A DNA stretch of 6,175 nucleotides from contig JAQCNG010000292.1 of assembly GCA_028275145.1 (NCBI GenBank), positions 1 through 6,175 of the forward strand, in the 5' to 3' direction. Origin of the DNA: Halovenus sp. (GTDB lineage: Archaea; Halobacteriota; Halobacteria; Halobacteriales; Haloarculaceae). The translations under genes and the position numbers were made by a program. The notes below the pieces were generated by a model. The model worked only from the letters and a program-made list of their open reading frames with translations, was not told the DNA's origin and made no database searches. Position 1 is the stretch's first letter, and each line of letters opens with the position of its first letter. Below are positions 1 to 4,875 of this stretch, in pieces.

Positions 1-28
1 GCTCTCCGCTGTGCGACCCGGTCGAAGG

Positions 29-34
29 CTTAAG
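29..34 (+). promoter_or_regulatory. Probable TATA box of the ferredoxin gene
   Basis: The sequence CTTAAG lies 25 to 30 bases before the ferredoxin ATG at 59. That is where a haloarchaeal TATA element sits when the transcript begins at or next to the start codon. No Shine-Dalgarno-like purine run precedes the ATG, which agrees with a leaderless mRNA. A second AT-rich stretch at 48-55 is too close to the ATG to be the TATA box for this start and more likely overlaps the initiation region. The call rests on spacing and composition only. Confidence 0.5.
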
Positions 35-58
35 TGGAGCAGTCACGAAATATAACTA

Positions 59-397
59 ATGGCAATCGACCCAGAGTTCGAGACGAACTACGAGGAGGTG
101 GAGCGTCACGAGGGACACCGCGTCTGGACGCCGGACGGCGAGGAGACGACAGCGGAGACAGAGGGGATTCACGGCACACACGTCGCCGTCGATTTCGACA
201 TCTGTATTGCCGACGGGGCGTGTCTGGAGGACTGCCCGGTCGATGTCTTCGAGTGGGTCGACACGCCGGAGCACCCGGAGAGCGAGATAAAGGCCGACCC
301 GACCTACGAGGACCAGTGTATCGACTGTATGCTCTGTGTCGACGTCTGCCCGGTCGACGCGATCGACGTCGACCCGGGCCGTGCCGGCCGCATCTAG
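59..397 (+). CDS. zfx: Zinc-containing 7Fe ferredoxin (3Fe-4S / 4Fe-4S)
   Basis: This is a small cytosolic electron carrier of 112 residues, resembling the Sulfolobus and Thermoplasma zinc ferredoxins, which accept electrons from 2-oxoacid:ferredoxin oxidoreductases. The first cluster motif is C49-IAD-GA-C55-LED-C59-P, with Asp52 where a fourth Cys would be, the arrangement that gives a 3Fe-4S cluster (or a labile 4Fe-4S). The second motif, C87, C90, C93 and C97-P, binds 4Fe-4S. The N-terminal extension keeps the zinc ligands: His17 and His20 (HEGH), His38 (GIHGT), plus Asp80 (KADP), matching by recall the three His and one Asp of the Sulfolobus protein. The start MAIDPEFETN also aligns with the Sulfolobus N-terminus, supporting the ATG at 59. 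The gene ends in tandem stops TAG TGA and stands alone, convergent with the next gene. The family call is secure; the physiological partner here is unknown, since haloarchaea mainly use a plant-type 2Fe-2S ferredoxin for oxoacid oxidation. Confidence 0.93.
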   Translation: MAIDPEFETNYEEVERHEGHRVWTPDGEETTAETEGIHGTHVAVDFDICIADGACLEDCPVDVFEWVDTPEHPESEIKADPTYEDQCIDCMLCVDVCPVDAIDVDPGRAGRI

Positions 398-447
398 TGA
401 CGGCCCCGGATACACCAGGGCCACCGGACCAGCGAGAACTCACCCGA

Positions 448-542
448 GGCGCTCACCGCTCCCGGGGGCCTCCACGAGCGCACCTGGGCGCTCTCCGAGA
501 CGTCGCCCAGATTCTCACCGGCGTCCCCGAGCGGTGAGCGCC
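448..542. repeat. Large nested inverted repeat between convergent genes
   Basis: The arms GGCGCTCACCGCTC (448-461) and GAGCGGTGAGCGCC (529-542) are exact reverse complements over 14 bases. After a 2-base bulge (462-463), GGGG at 464-467 can pair with CCCC at 525-528, followed by a G-T wobble and one C-G pair. A further exact 7-base stem, CTGGGCG (484-490) with CGCCCAG (504-510), closes a 13-base loop at the centre. The structure fills much of the 169-base non-coding gap. It begins 51 bases after the ferredoxin stop and, read the other way, 24 bases after the phosphoesterase stop. No T-run follows on either strand, so it is not a standard archaeal terminator. A bidirectional 3' end or processing element, or a structured RNA, is possible. 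No target-site duplication is visible at its ends. Confidence 0.7.
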
Positions 543-566
543 ACACCGCCCGGACCTGCGCCCCGG

Positions 567-1058
567 TCAGGGCAGGTCGTGGAAGGTGGCGTCCCCGCTG
601 TCGGTGTCGAGTACGACCGCCGCGGGCGGCTCGTCGTCACCGGGACCGGTCGAGACGCCGCCGGGGTTGATGCGGACCGTGTCGCCGGTCCGTTCGTGTG
701 TCTGCTGGTGGCTGTGGCCGTGCAGGACGTAGTCGTAGTCGCCGCAGTTGACAAGCGCGTCGACGATTGGTCGGTTGGTGCCGTGATACACGGCGATGGA
801 TTTCCCGCCGAGCGAGAGTTTGCCGAACTCGCCGAGATACGCACCAAACGACCGGACCGCATCCCGGAGCATCCACTCGCCGTCGTTGTTGCCACGCACC
901 GCGTAGAAATCGTAGTCGCGGTCGAACGGTGTGACAGAGAACGGCGCGACCATGTCGCCACAGTGGACAACAGCCCCGACGCGCCCAGCGAACAGTCCAG
1001 CCGCCGACTCGACAATCTCGCGGTTGTCGTGCGTGTCCGAGACAACTCCCACGTTCAT
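567..1058 (-). CDS. MJ0936/YfcE-family metallophosphoesterase
   Basis: This is a calcineurin-like phosphoesterase of 163 residues, the usual size for the COG0622 family. Characterised relatives (Methanocaldococcus MJ0936, E. coli YfcE) hydrolyse model phosphodiesters using a two-metal site, often Mn or Ni; the natural substrate is generally unknown. All metal-ligand motifs are present: Asp8-x-His10 (SDTH), Asp35 (HCGD), Asn57 with Asp59 (GNND), His92 (YHG), and the GHSH motif with His115 and His117. There is no signal peptide or membrane segment, so it should be cytosolic. I chose the ATG at 1056-1058 because MNVGVVSDTH matches the normal family N-terminus. In-frame ATGs at 1091 and 1085 would add 11 or 9 residues, and a TATA-like box fits the 1091 site better, so the longer form or a short leader is possible. 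The end of the gene converges on the ferredoxin gene. Confidence 0.9.
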   Translation of the reverse strand: MNVGVVSDTHDNREIVESAAGLFAGRVGAVVHCGDMVAPFSVTPFDRDYDFYAVRGNNDGEWMLRDAVRSFGAYLGEFGKLSLGGKSIAVYHGTNRPIVDALVNCGDYDYVLHGHSHQQTHERTGDTVRINPGGVSTGPGDDEPPAAVVLDTDSGDATFHDLP

Positions 1059-1112
1059 ACGTGACAGTTCGGGAGCCACGGGCATCAACATTAGGCACTA
1101 GTGTCGGAACGG

Positions 1113-1120
1113 GATAGTAT
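1113..1120 (-). promoter_or_regulatory. Possible TATA box for the phosphoesterase gene
   Basis: On the minus strand this reads ATACTATC, 22 to 29 bases before the in-frame ATG at 1091 and about 55 to 62 bases before the preferred ATG at 1058. If it is the promoter, transcription would begin near 1091. The message would then either be leaderless for a 174-residue product or carry a roughly 33-base leader for the 163-residue one. The rest of the 108-base gap (1059-1166) contains a 10-base perfect palindrome, TCGCCGGCGA, at 1120-1129 next to this box, and nothing else I can interpret. Confidence 0.35.
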
Positions 1121-1166
1121 CGCCGGCGACGGTGGCAGCGAGAGCGGGGCCCGTCTGTCGGGGTGG

Positions 1167-1724
1167 TTACTCGTCGATGAGTTCCTCGAACTCCGGCAGC
1201 ACCTCCTCCTCGTCGGTGGTGCCGCCGTCGCCGCGCTGGTTGTCGGTCTCTCCGACGAACTCGTCGTCGAGCTCCTCCGTCAGCACCGACTCGCCGGAGT
1301 CTGTCTCGTCTGTGGTGTCGTGAGCCGTGTCGTCGGCCGCCGTCTCGGTGTCCTCCTGGTCGTCGCTGGTCTCGTCGTCGTCGGTTTCCTCGTCGATTAC
1401 CTCCACCTCGAGCACCTCGAGGGGGATGTTCTGGAGGCGCTGTCCAATCTCCTTTCGCGCGATACGGGACGCGTGTTCCTCGCGCTCGACGTTGAACACC
1501 GTCATCTCCAGTTCGAGCGCGACCAGCGCCTCGTCGGCCGCAATAAACGCCGGTGGTAACTCCTCGCCCGAGGGCGAGGTCCGCTCGGACATGCTTATCT
1601 CGACGTAGTTCAGGTCCGGGTTCAGCATCTCACCCGTTTTCGAGATACCGATACGAATCGCCTCGTCCGGTGTCTCCACGTCGTACACCGGGACTGCGGC
1701 CTCGACGACAGCCCTGCAGTTCAT
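1167..1724 (-). CDS. UPF0212 (DUF555) protein with acidic C-terminal tail
   Basis: This is a 185-residue protein of unknown function. Residues 1 to about 110 match the archaeal UPF0212/DUF555 family as I recall it, beginning MNCRAVVEAAVPVYDVETPD and including the SERTSPSGEELPPAF segment (46-60), the DEALVALELEMTVFNVE segment and the EEHASRIARKEIG helix. This core is a compact alpha/beta region without obvious catalytic residues; the only Cys is Cys3. From about residue 111 to 174 the chain is a low-complexity run rich in Asp, Glu and Thr, probably disordered. It ends in a less degenerate segment, VLPEFEELIDE (175-185), that looks like a short binding motif. The start was set at the ATG at 1722-1724 because it matches the family N-terminus and lies 23 to 28 bases after a TATA-like box; the longer reading frame to 1823 adds 33 residues unlike the rest. 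The gene probably has its own promoter. Confidence 0.88.
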   Translation of the reverse strand: MNCRAVVEAAVPVYDVETPDEAIRIGISKTGEMLNPDLNYVEISMSERTSPSGEELPPAFIAADEALVALELEMTVFNVEREEHASRIARKEIGQRLQNIPLEVLEVEVIDEETDDDETSDDQEDTETAADDTAHDTTDETDSGESVLTEELDDEFVGETDNQRGDGGTTDEEEVLPEFEELIDE

Positions 1725-1746
1725 ACTTTGTGGTTGAATACCAATC

Positions 1747-1752
1747 AATATG
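1747..1752 (-). promoter_or_regulatory. Probable TATA box of the UPF0212 gene
   Basis: The minus strand reads CATATT here, 23 to 28 bases before the ATG at 1724, within an AT-rich stretch (about 1725-1763) that stands out from the GC-rich surroundings. The position suits a leaderless haloarchaeal transcript. Farther upstream, a 10-base direct repeat (ACGGGCACCG on the + strand, at 1774-1783 and 1802-1811) lies in the 118-base gap before the next gene; whether it is regulatory cannot be judged from one copy of this locus. Confidence 0.55.
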
Positions 1753-1842
1753 AATGTTTTGTAGGCCCAGATAACGGGCACCGGCGGACGACAGACCGAC
1801 GACGGGCACCGAACAGTCGCCAATCGCCGCGCCGTCGTGCGC

Positions 1843-2298
1843 TCAGAAGTCGGGCAGGTCGTCGGGAGCCTCGTACTCGGTCTCCCAGTCGATGTAGTCG
1901 TCTTTCAGAGTCTCACAGACCAACTGGCCGAGTTCGGTCAGCGAGGCGTTTATCATCGAGGTGATATGCCAGGAGTCGATATCGGGGTGGTACTCCCGCT
2001 CTTTCCAGTCCTCGGGAATGCCGGGCGCGTGGTAGCCGACGCGGTCGGCGTGGGAGTCCCAGAAGAAATCGAACCGCTGGAACATCTCCAGGTCCCGCAT
2101 GATGTCGAACACCTCCTCGTCGAACTCGACGTCCGCGGCCCACTGCCGGAACGCACGCTCCCACGCGCCGTCCGCCAGAAACTGTTCGAGTTCCTCCCGG
2201 CGGTAGTCGGTTTCGCCAACCACCTCGGCGTCCTCGTACTCGTTCGGGTCGAACGCCTCGAGTTCCGGCGGGTCGGGTCGTTGCACGTCCAGGGTCAT
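1843..2298 (-). CDS. Acidic protein of unknown function (151 aa)
   Basis: I do not recognise the family. The product is 151 residues, highly acidic and soluble in appearance, with no signal peptide, membrane segment or Cys pairs (one Cys, 128). Residues 1-30 are Pro/Glu/Asp-rich and probably flexible. Residues 33-75 look helical (RREELEQFLADGAWERAFRQ and what follows). Residues 76-111 are rich in aromatics and His (FDFFWDSH, GYHAP, EYHPDIDSWH), with His83, 90, 104 and 111 that could in principle bind a metal. Residues 112-135 form another likely helix. The ATG at 2296-2298 was chosen because a TATA-like box lies 24 to 29 bases upstream. The frame stays open to an upstream ATG at 2382, but that would overlap the end of gyrA and add a basic, low-quality 28-residue leader. 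It follows gyrA by 58 bases, but its own promoter argues against obligatory cotranscription. Confidence 0.8.
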   Translation of the reverse strand: MTLDVQRPDPPELEAFDPNEYEDAEVVGETDYRREELEQFLADGAWERAFRQWAADVEFDEEVFDIMRDLEMFQRFDFFWDSHADRVGYHAPGIPEDWKEREYHPDIDSWHITSMINASLTELGQLVCETLKDDYIDWETEYEAPDDLPDF

Positions 2299-2321
2299 GT
2301 GTGTTGTTCGGTCAGCGGGAG

Positions 2322-2327
2322 TATAAG
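2322..2327 (-). promoter_or_regulatory. Probable TATA box of the 151-aa protein gene
   Basis: The minus strand reads CTTATA, 24 to 29 bases before the ATG at 2298, in the 58-base gap after the gyrA stop codon. Spacing and sequence suit a haloarchaeal promoter giving a leaderless message, and no Shine-Dalgarno-like run precedes the ATG. An 8-base palindrome, GACCGGTC (2344-2351), lies between this box and the gyrA stop; it lacks a following T-run and is probably incidental. Confidence 0.55.
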
Positions 2328-2356
2328 TCGTCCGGAGGGGACTGACCGGTCGGCGC

Positions 2357-4873
2357 TCACTCCCCGGGCACGACGGTGACACTCGCCACCCGGTCGTCAG
2401 CCTCGAGGCGCATTACTCTCACGCCCATCGTGTTGCGGCCCTGTGTCGATATCTCGTCGACAGGACTGCGCATGATCTGTCCCTTTTCGCTCATCACGAC
2501 TAGGTCGTCGCTGGCGGCGACGGCCTTTACCGTCGCCACCCGCCCGTTGCGCTCACCGGTATCGATGTCGACCAGTCCCTTTCCGTACCGGGACTGCGGG
2601 CGGTACTCCGCGAGCGGTGTCCGCTTGCCGTAGCCGTTGCGCGTGACCGTCAACAGCGCGCGGTCGTCGGTTTCGTCGGTCGCCACCAGTCCGGCGACCC
2701 GGTCGCCGTCCTGCAGGTCGACCGCCCGGACGCCGCGGGCGCTCCGGCCCATCTCGCGGACCTCGTCCTCGTCGAACCGGATGGTCATGCCGGCCTCGGT
2801 TGCGACGACGAGGTCCTCGGTTCCGTCGGTCACCTCAACGTCGACCAGCGCGTCGTCGTCGTCGACGCTGGCGGCGATGATACCCGTCGAGCGGATGTTC
2901 TCGAAGTCGGTCGCGCAGGTGCGCTTGATGTACCCCTCCCGTGTGACCATCGTGAGACACTGGTCGGGCGCGAACGCGTCGGTGTCGACCACCGCCGTTA
3001 TCTCCTCGCCGTCGTCGAGGTCGATGACGTTCACGGCGGATTTCCCGCGGGCGGTGCGGGACATCTCGGGTATCTCGTAGGTCTTCAGTCGGTAGACCGT
3101 GCCGTAGTTGGTGAAACACAGCAGGTAGTCGTGGGTGTTTGCCCGGAACACCGTCGAGACACGGTCGTCGTCTTTTGGGTCCGCGCCGATGATACCCTTG
3201 CCGCCCCGGCCCTGCGGGTCGAACTCGCTGGCGGGCATCCGTTTGATGTAGTCACCCTCGGTCAACACCACCAGACAGTCCTCCTCGGGGATGAGGTCCT
3301 CGTGGGTGACCTCTTCCTCGGCCTCCATGATGCTCGTCCGGCGCTCGTCGCCGTACTCCGCCTCGATCTCCCGCAGTTCCTCCTTTATCACGCCCAGCAA
3401 CTTCTGTTCGCTGTCGAGCACCGACTGCAGGTAGTCGATTCGCTCCTGGACAGCCTCGTACTCGGCGCGTATCTCCGCGGCCTCCATCGAGGTGAGCGAA
3501 CCGAGTTGCATCCGGAGGATGTGCTTTGCCTGCTCCGCCGAGAACGACAGCGAGGACTGTACCGCCGGGTAGTCGAGGTCGGCGTCCTCGATACTGCCGG
3601 GGTCGCGCTCGCCCTCGAGCACCGCCTGTGCCTCTTCGCGGTCGGCCGTCTCGGTGATTACGTCGACGATTGCCTCGGCGTCCTCGACGGCCTCGAGTCG
3701 GCCCTCCAGGATGTGTGCGCGGTCTCTTGCCTCCTGTAGGTCGTGACGGGAGCGCCGGCGCACCACGTTCTTGCGGTGCTCCAGGTAGTGCGAGAGCGTC
3801 TCCTTCAGCGTCAGCACCCGTGGCTGGCCGTCGACCAGGGCGAGATTGATGACGCCGAACGTCGATTCGAGGTGGCTCTCCAGCAACTGGTTCTCGACGA
3901 CATCGACGTTGGCACCCCGCTTGAGGTCGACTACGATGCGGACACCGTTGCGGTCGGACTCGTCGCGCAGGTCCGAAACCCCCTCGATGACACCCTCGTT
4001 GACGTTGTCGGCGATGCGCTCGACCATCCGTGCCTTGTTCTCCTGGTAGGGCAGTTCCGTGATGACGATGCGGTCGGCGGCCGAATCACGGCGCTGTATC
4101 TCGTACTCGGCGCGCATCCGCAGGCGGCCACGCCCCGTCGCGTACGCCGAGTAGACCGCCTCACGGCCGACGATGTTCGCGCCCGTCGGGAAGTCTGGCC
4201 CCTCGACGTACTCCATCAGGTCGCTCACCTCGCAGTCGGGGTTGTCGATGAGGTGGACCACCGCGTCGACCACCTCCGAGAGATTGTGCGGCGGGACGTT
4301 CGTCGACATCCCCACCGCGATACCCGAGGAACCGTTCAACAGGAGATTCGGGAGTTTCGCGGGCAACACCTCGGGTTCGGTGAGTCGGTCGTCGTAGTTC
4401 GCCTGGAAATCGACGGTGTCCTTGTCGATGTCGGCGAGCAGTTCCTCGGCGATGGGGGCCATCCGGGCCTCGGTGTAGCGCATCGCCGCCGGCGGGTCGC
4501 CGTCCATCGACCCGAAGTTGCCCTGCCCGTCGACCAGCGGGTAGCGCAACGAGAAGTCCTGTGCCATCCGCACGAGCGTGTTGTAGATTGCCGAGTCGCC
4601 GTGTGGGTGGTAGTCACCCATCGTCTCGCCCACGATAGACGAGGACTTGCGGTGACCCGACCCCGACGAGACGCCCATGTCGTGCATCGCGTAGAGGATA
4701 CGCCGGTGGACCGGCTTCAACCCGTCGCGCACGTCGGGCAGCGCCCGCCCCGCGATGACGCTCATCGCGTAATCGATGTAGCTCTGCTCCATCTCGTCCT
4801 CGACGCGGACGTGTTCGATGTTCGCCGCCGGCGTCTTCGTGTTGTCCGGTTGGTCCGGGAGGTCTGAACTCAT
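2357..4873 (-). CDS. gyrA: DNA gyrase subunit A
   Basis: This is the breakage-reunion subunit of type IIA topoisomerase, which with GyrB introduces negative supercoils using ATP. The 838 residues cover the whole family; E. coli GyrA is 875 with an extra acidic tail, which is absent here. Residues about 20-525 hold the winged-helix, tower and coiled-coil parts, with catalytic Tyr133 in [12 protein letters not shown]. The quinolone-pocket region is [10 protein letters not shown], with Ser94 matching E. coli Ser83 and Asn98 at the Asp87 position. Residues about 530-838 form the DNA-wrapping beta-pinwheel, visible as recurring blades such as LTEGDYIKR (537-545), VTREGYIKR (643-651) and VTRNGYGKR (743-751). 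The GyrA box QGRGGKG (554-560) separates it from ParC-type subunits. The ATG at 4871-4873 follows the gyrB stop by 2 bases, and GGTGG, 10 bases upstream within the end of gyrB, may serve as a weak ribosome site, so translation is probably coupled to gyrB. Confidence 0.98.
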   Translation of the reverse strand: MSSDLPDQPDNTKTPAANIEHVRVEDEMEQSYIDYAMSVIAGRALPDVRDGLKPVHRRILYAMHDMGVSSGSGHRKSSSIVGETMGDYHPHGDSAIYNTLVRMAQDFSLRYPLVDGQGNFGSMDGDPPAAMRYTEARMAPIAEELLADIDKDTVDFQANYDDRLTEPEVLPAKLPNLLLNGSSGIAVGMSTNVPPHNLSEVVDAVVHLIDNPDCEVSDLMEYVEGPDFPTGANIVGREAVYSAYATGRGRLRMRAEYEIQRRDSAADRIVITELPYQENKARMVERIADNVNEGVIEGVSDLRDESDRNGVRIVVDLKRGANVDVVENQLLESHLESTFGVINLALVDGQPRVLTLKETLSHYLEHRKNVVRRRSRHDLQEARDRAHILEGRLEAVEDAEAIVDVITETADREEAQAVLEGERDPGSIEDADLDYPAVQSSLSFSAEQAKHILRMQLGSLTSMEAAEIRAEYEAVQERIDYLQSVLDSEQKLLGVIKEELREIEAEYGDERRTSIMEAEEEVTHEDLIPEEDCLVVLTEGDYIKRMPASEFDPQGRGGKGIIGADPKDDDRVSTVFRANTHDYLLCFTNYGTVYRLKTYEIPEMSRTARGKSAVNVIDLDDGEEITAVVDTDAFAPDQCLTMVTREGYIKRTCATDFENIRSTGIIAASVDDDDALVDVEVTDGTEDLVVATEAGMTIRFDEDEVREMGRSARGVRAVDLQDGDRVAGLVATDETDDRALLTVTRNGYGKRTPLAEYRPQSRYGKGLVDIDTGERNGRVATVKAVAASDDLVVMSEKGQIMRSPVDEISTQGRNTMGVRVMRLEADDRVASVTVVPGE

Positions 4874-4875
4874 TG

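Noticed and set aside
34..537. A 167-codon open frame overlapping the ferredoxin gene in another frame
   Set aside because: The product is an Arg/Gly/Pro-rich frame-shifted reading of the ferredoxin, which is itself unmistakable by its cluster motifs.
448..542. The nested inverted repeat as a miniature transposable element
   Set aside because: The flanks show no target-site duplication, no second copy is seen in the window, and the dyad is imperfect beyond the outer 14 bases. A structural role at the convergent gene ends is simpler.
1101..1559. A 152-codon open frame on the + strand over the UPF0212 tail
   Set aside because: It is antisense to the acidic Asp/Glu codons of the UPF0212 gene, which read as Val, Leu and Ser in the other direction, giving a false hydrophobic protein.
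1725..1842. A CRISPR-like or tandem-repeat locus suggested by the repeated ten-base unit
   Set aside because: There are only two short copies and no spacer-repeat periodicity.
3743..4867. A 374-codon open frame on the + strand opposite gyrA, plus another of 202 codons at 3131-3739
   Set aside because: Both lie wholly antisense to the clear gyrA gene. High GC at third positions removes stop codons from the complementary frames, and the translations lack any family motif and are rich in Arg, Val and His, unlike haloarchaeal proteins.
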